Positions 24,461 to 32,321 of a stretch of DNA of 32,372 nt are shown one piece after another (position 1 is the stretch's first letter; each line of letters starts with the position of its first letter). The DNA is from an uncultured Duganella sp. GTDB lineage: Bacteria > Pseudomonadota > Gammaproteobacteria > Burkholderiales > Burkholderiaceae. The notes beneath the pieces were generated by a model. That model was not told the DNA's origin and ran no database searches. It saw nothing but the letters and a program-made list of their open reading frames with translations. The position numbers and the translations under genes were made by a program. The stretch is taken from contig CAMLRG010000043.1 in NCBI GenBank assembly GCA_946482335.1, positions 1 through 32,372 of the forward strand, written 5' to 3'.

Positions 24461-26029
24461 TCAGCCCTCGTAACGCAGGACATAGCTGCCGGCTACCAGG
24501 TGCTCGCCTGGCGCCAGGAGGCAATTGTCGCCGTCGATGGTGCCGATGGCCTGCAAGGCATGGTCGAGGCGGTACAGGGCTTGCGATGGTGACAGGCGCG
24601 CGATCGACAAGCCTTGCGCGCCGGCTTCGCAGCTGAACGCCTTGCGCGACAGTCCGAGCCGGTCCGGGCTCGATGGGGCGGGCGCTTCGAGCATCCACGG
24701 CTGGTCGAGCACCCGCAGTGCCGACAGGGCCGGCAAGCCGCGCCCGAACTCCAGCGCGCCGCCGGGCAGCAGCGGCATGGCGATCGGCCGCGGCAGCGCG
24801 AGCAGGGCCAGGTAGCGTTGCGCCATCGCTTGCTGCACCGGCAAGAGTTGCAGGCAGCGCCCCGCGCCCGCATCGAGGGAGGCTGGCAATGCGAGCGGCT
24901 GGCGGCCGGCCACCGACAGCGCGTACAGTGCGTCGTCGGCCGTTGCGACGATGGTGAGGGCGCGCTCGGCGTCGGCATTGCGCCCAATGGCGAGGTCGGG
25001 CGCGAAAGGGATGTGCAGCGCGCCGGCGCCCGTGGAGCGGTAGAGGCTCAGGCGCGGCACGGCCAGTGCGACAAGGGTGAGGCGCTGCAGGGCAACCGGA
25101 GCGAACGTCGCGTCGCTTTCGCCGGCGCGCGCTGGCGCCGCTTGCCCTGTGCGCACCTGCGGCGGCTGCGGCGTGGCGGTTGCGTCGTCCGCCAGCGTAC
25201 TCGCGCCTGTTTCCGCAGCGTTGCCGGCTCCGCGCGGCAGCCAGACCGCCGGTGCTGCCGCGGCAGCCGGGGCCGCCCGCGCCGCCACTGATGCGGGGGC
25301 AGGCGCCGGGGCAGGCGCGCCGAGCGCCCGCGTTATCTTCAACAGTATGCGCGGACCGGCGCCGCCTTTCGCGGTGACCGCATAGGCGCCAAGGCTGGCA
25401 TCGAATGCACAATCGAACACGTCTTTCGGCCGCACGTGCACGACCAGGTCACTGTCCGGGCCATCGTTGACCAGCAATATCCCGCCTTGTTCGCCGAACG
25501 GCCAACCCGGCGCCTGGATGCCGCCGGCCCCGCCGAGCAAGGCAAGCCGCTGGCCTGCATAGATGGCGCAGGCGGGCTTCCAGATTGCCCCGTCGCGCGA
25601 GGTGGCGATATTGAATTGCGCCTTCTCGCCGGCGCATGGCAAGTACACCGCGTGGCCGAAACGCACCGCTATTTCGCCCGCCGAAAGTTGTTCGTCGCCG
25701 GCCACGTCGTAACGCACTTCCTCGCTCCCAAGCAGGTCGCCGAAATCCTTCTGATGCAGCGCTGCCAGCGTTTCGGCCAGCTCGCGCGCGCGGTTGCCGC
25801 GCGTGAGGTGGTAATCGTCGTCCACGTCTTCCTGCGGCAGCCGCAGCTGGATGTGGGAAAAGCAGCGGGTCGCCGACCGGCCGCGCAATTCGCGCGGGCT
25901 GCGTTCCAGCAGGTCGCGCAGCAAGGGGCGGCGCGAGAACAGCGCAAAGCCTGGCGCCTGCCAGATCGCTTCGGCATTGAATACGTCCGGAATGCGGTCC
26001 AGGACTTCGTGTTGGACATAGGTTGGCAT
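24461..26029 (-). CDS. FhaA-like protein: DUF3662-like N-terminus and C-terminal FHA-like domain
   Basis: 522 residues from the ATG at 26029, chosen because AGGAG lies eight bases before it; a GTG at 26038 overlaps that site. Residues about 45-130 resemble the N-terminal domain of actinobacterial FhaA (PF12401): HIQLRLPQED, then ARELAETLAALHQKDFG, then EEVRYDVAGDEQLSAGEIAV, the order and spacing seen in FhaA. A Pro/Ala-rich linker (about 225-310) follows. The C-terminal ~105 residues look FHA-like (LEFGRGLP near 427; LGLSRKAFSC near 460; a closing LVAGSYVLRYE), though the His of SRxH is replaced. Cytoplasmic, no membrane helix. It lies five bases after the SEDS gene, as expected for a phosphothreonine-reading partner of the kinase/SEDS pair. 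Assignment is by eye. Confidence 0.68.
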   Translation of the reverse strand: MPTYVQHEVLDRIPDVFNAEAIWQAPGFALFSRRPLLRDLLERSPRELRGRSATRCFSHIQLRLPQEDVDDDYHLTRGNRARELAETLAALHQKDFGDLLGSEEVRYDVAGDEQLSAGEIAVRFGHAVYLPCAGEKAQFNIATSRDGAIWKPACAIYAGQRLALLGGAGGIQAPGWPFGEQGGILLVNDGPDSDLVVHVRPKDVFDCAFDASLGAYAVTAKGGAGPRILLKITRALGAPAPAPAPASVAARAAPAAAAAPAVWLPRGAGNAAETGASTLADDATATPQPPQVRTGQAAPARAGESDATFAPVALQRLTLVALAVPRLSLYRSTGAGALHIPFAPDLAIGRNADAERALTIVATADDALYALSVAGRQPLALPASLDAGAGRCLQLLPVQQAMAQRYLALLALPRPIAMPLLPGGALEFGRGLPALSALRVLDQPWMLEAPAPSSPDRLGLSRKAFSCEAGAQGLSIARLSPSQALYRLDHALQAIGTIDGDNCLLAPGEHLVAGSYVLRYEG

Positions 26030-26034
26030 GGTGT

Positions 26035-28506
26035 TCACTCCTCATTGGATGCGGCACTCAGGCCTAGCAGGGGGAGCAGGAAAAACAGCAGATGGCTGCC
26101 GCCGGCCGACAGGAAGGACATCGGCTGGCCCATTACCGGCAGGATCGCGAGATTGGTGCCCCACGACAGCAACAGGTGGCCGGCTACCAGGGCCGTGCCG
26201 CCGCACAAGGCGAAGCAACGGAAGCGCGCGTACCACGCCTGGCGGTAGTCGCGCGCCTCGCCGGCCCGCTGGTGGCAGCGCATGGCTTGCCACAGCAGGC
26301 TGGCGAGGAAGGCCAGCTGGATGAACCACAGGACCAGCCCTGCCAGCAAACCGTGGCGGTTCAGGAAGAACGATGGGGCGAAATCGTCCTGCACGGCGGG
26401 AATCGCGACGGCATCGCCGGCGGGCAGGCCGGCCGACCGCATGCCGAAGCCGCTGTCCGCGCCAGCCAGGCCGCCGCCTGCGATGGCTTGCGCGGCGCTC
26501 AGCAATTGCTGGCCGGTATGCGGATGCTCTCCCGGCGCCAGCCAGACCTGGAAACGGTCGGCGTAAAAACTGTCCGGCAAGGCGCCAGGCCCGGCTCGGT
26601 GCAGCGCGGTGACGCCGCATGCGGCGGCTGCGGCCGCGGCCAGCAGCAGGGCGGCCAGCCAGCGGTGGCCGGCGCAAACGGCAAATGCCAGGGCCGTGGC
26701 GCCGGCCCACAGCAAGAGCAGGATGAGGGGTGAATAGTCGTCCACCTGTACCAGCGCGGCTGCAAGCAGGGCAAAGAACAGCAGCACTGGCGCTGCCAGG
26801 GCCATCCAGCGCGCGAGGGGCGAACGCGATTGCGGCCCGTCGTGCCAGGCCAAGCGCAATGCAAGGCAGTGTGCCGTGAGGGCGCACAAGGCAAGCTTGG
26901 CCAATTCGACCGGCTGTACGTCGAAGACACCGGTTTCGTCACCCCACAGCACCTGCGCTGCCAATGCCGCCAGCGCGACGGCCGCCAGCGCGAGCAGGAT
27001 GCGTTCCAGGTTGCGCTGGACGCCTAGGGGCGCGCGCCAGCCGGCAGGCGCCAGGCGCCACAGCGTCAGCGCGCCCAGTCCGGCGGCCAGCAGGGCGGCG
27101 CTCTTGTGGAAGTAGCGCAGGTCCAGGCCCCCGAGGCCGAGTTCGAGTTGCAGCAGCAAGCCTGTTGTGAGCAGCGTGGCGGCGCAGGCATTCGCCGGCG
27201 TCAGAGCGGACGGCGCGCGCAGCCAGATGATGAGCGCTAGCGCTGCCAGGATCAGCGAGCATGCCGCAGCCGGCGGCTGGCCCAGACGCTGCAACACCAG
27301 TCCGCACAGGCCGGCTGCCACCAGCGAGGCGGCGCCGGCAGCCGACAGTGCGCGGCCCACGCCGGCGCGCGCCATCCGGGCCGCCAATGAGGCGGCGGGC
27401 CGCACGGCGCGCGCTGCGGCGCCAGGGATTGCGAACGCTGGCGCCGCGGCCGGGCGGATCGCGGCGGCCAGCCCAGCCAATGCCGCGAGCGTCGCCAGCG
27501 TGGCGCCGCACAGTGTGGCGGCGAAAGCCGTTTGCAGCGCTCCACGGGGGAGCGCCGGCCACAAGCCGCGTGGTTGCCAGCGCCATTCGACGCCTTGCGG
27601 CAGCGCCGTTTCCGGCGACGAAAACAGGGGCACGCGCCGCTGCGGATAAAGGGTGAGCGTTCCATCCCCGGCGCGGGCGCCGCCTTCGCCCAGCGCGAGG
27701 CGCAGGGGGCCAACGACGATGGCTTGCGCACCATCGAGCGGGCGCGGGGTGTGGTCGAGGTCCGTGATGCGCAGCTCGCCGCGCGCCCGCGAAATGGCGG
27801 CGGCATCGGGCAGGACGCCCGCGATGCCGATCCGGTTGCCGCAATGCAGGTTGCCGCCGAGGCTTAATGGCCGCGCCAGCGCGAGCGGCGTGGGAACAAG
27901 GCGGTTCCACCAGGCGGCAAGCCGCACCGTCCAACGCGCATCGGGACAGGGCGCTTGCGGCTGGCCGTCGCGAAGCAAGGTGGCGCCATCGTAGCGCCAT
28001 TGCGAGCCGGCGAAGCCGAATGCGGCATTGCCCTCGCTGGCAGGCAGGCGCGCGACGCGGTGCCCGCCGGGGAAGGTGAGGAAGGAGGAAGGCAGCGGCA
28101 TGCCGCCAAGGCTTTGCGGAGCGATGCCGTCGCGCAGGATCAGTGGTGGCGCCGCCGTGCCGCCTGGGGCGGCAAGCAGCCAGCGTCCGGCACCGTCGCG
28201 CGAGACGTCGACAGCGGCAAGCGGCTGCAGTGAGACCGAATCGCCCGGCTGGAGCCGCAGCGCCAAGCTGGCCGGCTGCCATGCCTGCGTTGCTCGCAGG
28301 AGAGCGGCCATCTGGAACAGGAACAGGCCGGCCAGCAGCGCGAACAGGGCAGCGCGCAGGCGGCGGCTGGCCGCTGCGAAGGCGCCGCATGCCTGGCCGG
28401 GCGCCGCGCCCCGTGCGTGACCGGACGGGGGCGTCGCAGCGCGCGCCTGGCGGGGCAGCAGGGCCGGTGGCGTAGTGCCGCCGGATCTCAGGCCGCGCGC
28501 AGGCAT
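26035..28506 (-). CDS. FtsW/RodA/SpoVE (SEDS) family protein with large extracytoplasmic insertion
   Basis: 823 residues, about twice the usual SEDS length. A first membrane helix at about 49-70 is followed by roughly 255 residues of beta-rich extracytoplasmic sequence (71-325), then a bundle of membrane helices to the end. SEDS signatures are present: QPVELAK (531-537, compare QPSE), DRFQVWLAPGEHPHTGQQL followed by AIAGGG, IPAVQDDF with Asp708 at the conserved loop aspartate, and GTNLAILPVMGQPMSFLSAG then GS near the C-terminus. SEDS proteins polymerise peptidoglycan glycan strands with a class B PBP; the large PBP at 9272-12421 is the natural partner. It overlaps the kinase gene by 19 bases and precedes the FhaA-like gene by five. 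Confidence 0.88.
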   Translation of the reverse strand: MPARGLRSGGTTPPALLPRQARAATPPSGHARGAAPGQACGAFAAASRRLRAALFALLAGLFLFQMAALLRATQAWQPASLALRLQPGDSVSLQPLAAVDVSRDGAGRWLLAAPGGTAAPPLILRDGIAPQSLGGMPLPSSFLTFPGGHRVARLPASEGNAAFGFAGSQWRYDGATLLRDGQPQAPCPDARWTVRLAAWWNRLVPTPLALARPLSLGGNLHCGNRIGIAGVLPDAAAISRARGELRITDLDHTPRPLDGAQAIVVGPLRLALGEGGARAGDGTLTLYPQRRVPLFSSPETALPQGVEWRWQPRGLWPALPRGALQTAFAATLCGATLATLAALAGLAAAIRPAAAPAFAIPGAAARAVRPAASLAARMARAGVGRALSAAGAASLVAAGLCGLVLQRLGQPPAAACSLILAALALIIWLRAPSALTPANACAATLLTTGLLLQLELGLGGLDLRYFHKSAALLAAGLGALTLWRLAPAGWRAPLGVQRNLERILLALAAVALAALAAQVLWGDETGVFDVQPVELAKLALCALTAHCLALRLAWHDGPQSRSPLARWMALAAPVLLFFALLAAALVQVDDYSPLILLLLWAGATALAFAVCAGHRWLAALLLAAAAAAACGVTALHRAGPGALPDSFYADRFQVWLAPGEHPHTGQQLLSAAQAIAGGGLAGADSGFGMRSAGLPAGDAVAIPAVQDDFAPSFFLNRHGLLAGLVLWFIQLAFLASLLWQAMRCHQRAGEARDYRQAWYARFRCFALCGGTALVAGHLLLSWGTNLAILPVMGQPMSFLSAGGSHLLFFLLPLLGLSAASNEE

Positions 28507-29441
28507 GGGCTCTCCGTCACGGGAATCGCGTCCAGCATGCGGCTGATCTGCAGCGCGTTACGCGGCCGCCCGGCCGGGGACGCGGCCAGCAGCGTGCGCA
28601 GCAGCGCCATGGCAGGGTCGCGCGCCGTGGGCGGCAGTGCTGCCGCCATGCGCTGCTCGTCTTCGGCGCGCAAAGTGGGCGGAAGCCCGCCATGGCGTGC
28701 CATGACTTCGGCCGCGCCCCCGGCCAGCCCGCGGCGGTAAGCTTCGCCGCATTCCGCACAGTAGGACAAGGCGGCGCCGCCCGTCACCATATGGAAGAAC
28801 AGGGCGCCCAGCGCGAAATAGTCGCTTTGCCGGCCGGTGTCGTAGCCGCCGCCCATCGTGGGGAAAAACTGCTCCGGTGCCTGCCATTGCGCCGTGCCGC
28901 AATAGCTGTGCGGACCGGCATCGGCAATCCGGCGGCTGGTCCCGAAGTCTGCCAGTTTGACCCGCCCCAGCCATGGATCCAGCAGCACGTTGGCCGGCTT
29001 GAGGTCCAGGTAGCGCCAGCCATACTGGTGAACCTTGGCCAGCGCCTGGTTCAGCTGGCGCAGCCAGGCCAGGGCTTGCGCCAGCGCGGGCGCCCCATGT
29101 TGCGCGACGTGGCGGCCCAGGTCGCCGTCCAGCAGTTCCAGGGCTTGCACGGGCATGCCCTGGTGGCTGCCGCAGTCCAGCAGCCGCACGATATGGCATT
29201 CATCCCACGGTTCCAGCGCTTGCAGGAAAGCGATTTCCGCTTCGGCGCTGGCAATCCAGCGCGCGCGCAGGGCGGGCAGGGCGCGCTCCATCTGCACGGC
29301 ATTGACCAGCTTCAGCGCCACCTCGCCCGATCCCGAAGGTCCGCAGGCGCGCCATACCAGCCCGTAGGCCGATGCGGCGATCGGCTCGAGCAGCCGGTAA
29401 CGTCCCAATTCCAGTGTGATGATCTCGTCGATGTACGGCAT
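28488..29441 (-). CDS. Divergent Ser/Thr protein kinase, cytoplasmic
   Basis: 317 residues from the ATG at 29441 (GGAGGA site before it); longer upstream reading is rejected because it runs into the divergent gene's region. A single Hanks-type kinase domain: VALK (Lys44), Glu69, catalytic loop YLDLKPAN (Asp146, Lys148, Asn151), DFG (165-167) and APE (188-190). Two departures are visible: the glycine loop reads IAASAYGLV with only the last Gly kept, and HRD is replaced by YLD. The residues needed for catalysis are intact, so activity is possible. A Cys-containing insert (CAECGEAYRR) lies near 230. No membrane helix or PASTA repeats. First gene of the operon with SEDS, FhaA-like and SH3 proteins, so it probably regulates wall synthesis. 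Confidence 0.9.
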   Translation of the reverse strand: MPYIDEIITLELGRYRLLEPIAASAYGLVWRACGPSGSGEVALKLVNAVQMERALPALRARWIASAEAEIAFLQALEPWDECHIVRLLDCGSHQGMPVQALELLDGDLGRHVAQHGAPALAQALAWLRQLNQALAKVHQYGWRYLDLKPANVLLDPWLGRVKLADFGTSRRIADAGPHSYCGTAQWQAPEQFFPTMGGGYDTGRQSDYFALGALFFHMVTGGAALSYCAECGEAYRRGLAGGAAEVMARHGGLPPTLRAEDEQRMAAALPPTARDPAMALLRTLLAASPAGRPRNALQISRMLDAIPVTESPCLRAA

Positions 29442-29544
29442 GGTGTCCTCCACGCCACACTTGCCGGGGGAAGGGGAAAGTAAAGCTATCGCGCGACATT
29501 GCCTTTGGGTAATATGTGCTCGACTACTTAAAGGAGTTGAGGGG

Positions 29545-30228
29545 ATGGCATTATTAAAAAAACTGCTAGCCTTCCGTGACCCCCGCCATGCGGTACGCGA
29601 AAGCTTGCACCGCCAGGCAATCGACCGTGCCCGCCCGGACCCGCTGCAACATGCCAAATCCGGCAGCCGCGAGCTGGTGCAGGTCGTCATGGAACAGCTG
29701 CAATCGCGCGGCGATACGCGTCCCGAGTCCTTGCTGTGTGCGCTCGGTGCGCTGGCGGGATTCGCCTGCCAGGTCAGCGCCCGCACCAATGCATTCGCCC
29801 ATGGCATGCCCGAGCGCGACCGCCTCGGGGAAGACCTCAGCCTGATGCTGTTCGGGATGGAGTATTCGGTATGGGCGCTGGTGGCGGGCGCGGCGCGCCA
29901 CAATGGCTGCAGCAGTTTCCCGGAGCCGGCGGAAATCTGGGCCCATGTGAACAAGTCGATGGGCACTCCGGATTTCGGGGTGCCGCGCGTACCGTCCCAG
30001 CATGCGCCGCGCGACTTGCCGGCCGATTACCTGCGCCTGTTCTGGCCCATGCTGAAGCCAGTGATCGCGCGCTATTGCAGCAACCCGGCGCATTGGCCGG
30101 TCATGTGCGCGTTGGCTTTGCAGCAAGCCATTGAACTCGGGCAGGGCAGGCTTGATCCCGGGATGGCGATGCGGCTGGCGCTCGAATCGGCGCTGCCGAT
30201 GGCGCGCATACACGCCGACTTCAGTTAA
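29545..30228 (+). CDS. Uncharacterised protein divergent from the kinase operon
   Basis: 227 residues, family not recognised. Start at the ATG of 29545 with AAGGAG and GAGGGG before it. The protein is soluble and largely helical: a basic N-terminus (MALLKKLLAFRDPRHAVRE), a central segment with several Cys and Ala (ESLLCALGALAGFACQVSA), and WAHVNKSMGT near residue 133. No signal peptide. It is transcribed away from the kinase gene across a 103-base shared upstream region that has no clear consensus promoter. It ends at a strong terminator. Its position suggests co-regulation with the kinase cluster; a function cannot be assigned. Confidence 0.72.
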   Translation: MALLKKLLAFRDPRHAVRESLHRQAIDRARPDPLQHAKSGSRELVQVVMEQLQSRGDTRPESLLCALGALAGFACQVSARTNAFAHGMPERDRLGEDLSLMLFGMEYSVWALVAGAARHNGCSSFPEPAEIWAHVNKSMGTPDFGVPRVPSQHAPRDLPADYLRLFWPMLKPVIARYCSNPAHWPVMCALALQQAIELGQGRLDPGMAMRLALESALPMARIHADFS

Positions 30229-30231
30229 AAA

Positions 30232-30255
30232 AAAGCCCGGCTGATGCCGGGCTTT
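30232..30255. terminator. Bidirectional rho-independent terminator
   Basis: A perfect 10-bp stem, AAAGCCCGGC and GCCGGGCTTT, with a TGAT loop lies between the convergent genes ending at 30228 and 30258. On the minus strand the hairpin is followed by a run of eight T, an excellent terminator for the glycine-zipper gene. On the plus strand the tail is CTTTGTT, weaker but usable. Confidence 0.92.
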
Positions 30256-30257
30256 GT

Positions 30258-30689
30258 TCACCGATGGTGATGGTGGTGGCGGTGGCCGCGGCGGTAATGG
30301 CGGTCGCCGTAATAGTAGACCGGACGCGGTTCCACGTAGACGGGGGCCGGTTCGTAATACACGCGCGGCGCACGTTCGTAATACACGCGCTGCGGCGGAG
30401 CGTAATAGACCGGGGCCGGTTCGTAGTACACCGGGGCAGGCTGCGCGTAGACGCGGGTCTGAACGTAGGTGCGGTGATGACGGCCGTCGGAACTCAGCGC
30501 GTTGCCAACCGCGGCGCCCACCAGGCCACCCACCACGGCGCCGCCGCTGCCATTCTGGCTGCCGATGGCGGCACCCAGCACGGCGCCTGCCGCGGTATTG
30601 AAGTCACGGTCGCCCGCGGCGAAAGCGGCGGAGGAAGTGGCCAGGGCTGCGCCCATCAGCACCAGCCCGGCAAAACGTTTGGTCAACAT
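30258..30689 (-). CDS. Secreted glycine-zipper protein with Pro/Tyr/His-rich tail
   Basis: 143 residues from the ATG at 30689 (GGGGA site). Signal peptide about 1-25 (ends AFAA). Residues 32-63 are a glycine zipper (AAGAVLGAAIGSQ, then GGAVVGGLVGAAVG), of the Rick_17kDa/outer-membrane lipoprotein type, but no lipobox Cys is present. The tail has repeated PVYYEPA and RVYYE units and ends in a His-rich HYRRGHRHHHHH stretch that could bind metal ions. Such proteins are common in Oxalobacteraceae envelopes with unknown function. The promoter shares an operator-like 10-mer with the YXWGXW gene at 8548-9129, suggesting joint control. Confidence 0.85.
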   Translation of the reverse strand: MLTKRFAGLVLMGAALATSSAAFAAGDRDFNTAAGAVLGAAIGSQNGSGGAVVGGLVGAAVGNALSSDGRHHRTYVQTRVYAQPAPVYYEPAPVYYAPPQRVYYERAPRVYYEPAPVYVEPRPVYYYGDRHYRRGHRHHHHHR

Positions 30690-30721
30690 GGTAAGTCCCC
30701 TTTCAAGCTTTGTTGGAGTGT

Positions 30722-30773
30722 AGATTAGCCAGCGGCAAAACCTTGCGCCAGTGCATATACACATTCTTACAAA
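30722..30773 (-). promoter_or_regulatory. Promoter with upstream TTTGTAAGAA site (glycine-zipper gene)
   Basis: On the minus strand TAATCT (30722-30727) is a likely -10 box, 33 bases before the ATG at 30689. TTTGTAAGAA lies at 30764-30773, exactly 75 bases from the start codon and 42 from the -10 box, as in the promoter at 9162-9213. Here the 10-mer runs into GTAAGAATGTGTATA, close to the CpxR direct-repeat pattern GTAAA-N5-GTAAA. Confidence 0.48.
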
Positions 30774-30805
30774 CGCCACAGTCCCGAGAGATTTGTATCG
30801 TTAAG

Positions 30806-30834
30806 TTGCCCCTCCTGCAGAAAATTAATAAATA
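30806..30834 (+). promoter_or_regulatory. Weak candidate promoter for the M28 peptidase
   Basis: TTGCCC (30806-30811) and TAAATA (30829-30834) are spaced by 17 bases in an AT-rich stretch 50-80 bases before the ATG at 30885. Matches are only four and three of six, so this is a guess at the most likely site. Confidence 0.28.
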
Positions 30835-30884
30835 CGCTATTGTTTGAAGTTCCGAGCGAAACTTAACCTTCTCACAGGAAACGC

Positions 30885-32321
30885 ATGAACCTCCGCAAGC
30901 CCGCATTCTCCACCCTGTTTGCCTGCCTGCTGGCTGCAGGCTTTACCGGCACCACAAGTGCCGCCAGCCCGAATGACCCGGCGACCCTGGGCAAAATCCG
31001 TGACGCCGCCATGCAGAGCGACTGGTCCTACCAGCGCCTGGAAGACATGACCGACCTGGTCGGGCCGCGCCTGTCCGGTTCCGCCGGTGGCGCCGCCGCC
31101 GTGGAGCAAGTGGCCGCCGCCATGCGCGCGCTGGGCGCCACTGTCACGCTGCAGCCGGTCAAGGTGCCGCACTGGGTGCGCGGCGAAGAGAAGGGGGAGC
31201 TGGTCGATTACAAGGGCCGCCCGGCCAACATCACCCAGCGCGTTGTGCTGACCGCCCTTGGCGGCTCCGGCGCCACGCCGGCAGCCGGCCTGACCGCCCC
31301 GGTCGTCGTGGTGCGGGACTTCGATGAGCTGAAAGCCCGCGCCGCCGAAGTGAAGGGCGCCATCGTATTGTTCGACGTGGTGTTCGACCAGGGCATGGCC
31401 GAGCGCGGCCTGGCCGGCAACGCCTACGGCCAGGGCTCGCGCTACCGCAGCAACGGCCCGCGCATGGCAGCCGAACTGGGCGCCGCAGCGGCCCTGGTGC
31501 GTTCCGTCGGCGGTGCCAACTATCGCCTGCCGCACACCGGCGCGACCAATATGAAAGACGGCGCGCGCATTCCCGCCGCCGCCGTGACGGCGGAAGACGC
31601 GATGCTGATCGGCCGCCTGCTGAAACGCGGCCCGGTCAAGATGAAGCTGACCCTGACCCCGCAAATCCTGCCCGATGCCGACACCTTCAACGTGATCGCC
31701 GACCTGCCGGGCAGCGACAAGGCCGACGAAATCGTCATTGTCTCGGGTCACCTCGACTCCTGGGACCTGGGCACCGGCGCGCACGACGATGCCACCGGCG
31801 TGACCACCTCGATGGGGGTGCTGCACACCATCAAGCAACTGGGCTTGAAGCCGCGCCGCACCATCCGCATGGTGGCGTGGGCCAATGAAGAGAACGGCCT
31901 GCGCGGCGGCAATACCTACTATGAAGCCAACAAGGACAAGCTGCAAAAGCAATACGCGGCGATCGAAACCGACGGCGGCGTGGGGCGCACGTTCGGCATC
32001 CTGGGTGGCGTGCGGCGTGAAGCCGAGAAGTATTTTGCACCGGTGCAGAATGCGCTGCTGCCGATTGGCGCGGGCGTGTTCAACCGGCGCGATTCAGCCT
32101 CCGGCGCCGACGTGCACCAGCTGGAGGCGGGCGGTGTCCCATCGTTCATGCCGTATGTCGACACCAGTGCCTACTTCGACTACCATCACACACCGGCCGA
32201 CACCTTCGACAAGGTCGACCCGGTCAATATGAAAAAGCACGTGGCCGTGTTGTCCGCCCTGACCTGGTACCTGGCCAACACCGACGACCCGATCGGCCGC
32301 GCCCCCGAGCAGCTGAAATAA
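30885..32321 (+). CDS. Secreted M28 family zinc metallopeptidase
   Basis: 478 residues with a signal peptide (about 1-26, ends TSAA); AGGA precedes the start. A PA-type insert is likely around 130-245 (VVVVRDFDELKARAAEVKGA). The peptidase domain follows with its co-catalytic zinc ligands and base: GHLDSWD (His289, Asp291), GAHDDATGV (Asp301/302), ANEENGLRGG (Glu335/336), the IETDGG aspartate and the final YHHTPADT histidine. These match aminopeptidases and glutamate carboxypeptidase-like enzymes, active in the periplasm or outside the cell. Length is normal. The last base of its stop codon is the first base of the terminal repeat, so the repeat sits where a terminator would. Confidence 0.94.
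   Translation: MNLRKPAFSTLFACLLAAGFTGTTSAASPNDPATLGKIRDAAMQSDWSYQRLEDMTDLVGPRLSGSAGGAAAVEQVAAAMRALGATVTLQPVKVPHWVRGEEKGELVDYKGRPANITQRVVLTALGGSGATPAAGLTAPVVVVRDFDELKARAAEVKGAIVLFDVVFDQGMAERGLAGNAYGQGSRYRSNGPRMAAELGAAAALVRSVGGANYRLPHTGATNMKDGARIPAAAVTAEDAMLIGRLLKRGPVKMKLTLTPQILPDADTFNVIADLPGSDKADEIVIVSGHLDSWDLGTGAHDDATGVTTSMGVLHTIKQLGLKPRRTIRMVAWANEENGLRGGNTYYEANKDKLQKQYAAIETDGGVGRTFGILGGVRREAEKYFAPVQNALLPIGAGVFNRRDSASGADVHQLEAGGVPSFMPYVDTSAYFDYHHTPADTFDKVDPVNMKKHVAVLSALTWYLANTDDPIGRAPEQLK

Noticed and set aside
29442..29966. N-terminal extension of the kinase at 28488-29441
   Set aside because: It crosses the divergent promoter region and the opposite gene; the ATG at 29441 has a strong ribosome binding site and starts the kinase domain normally.
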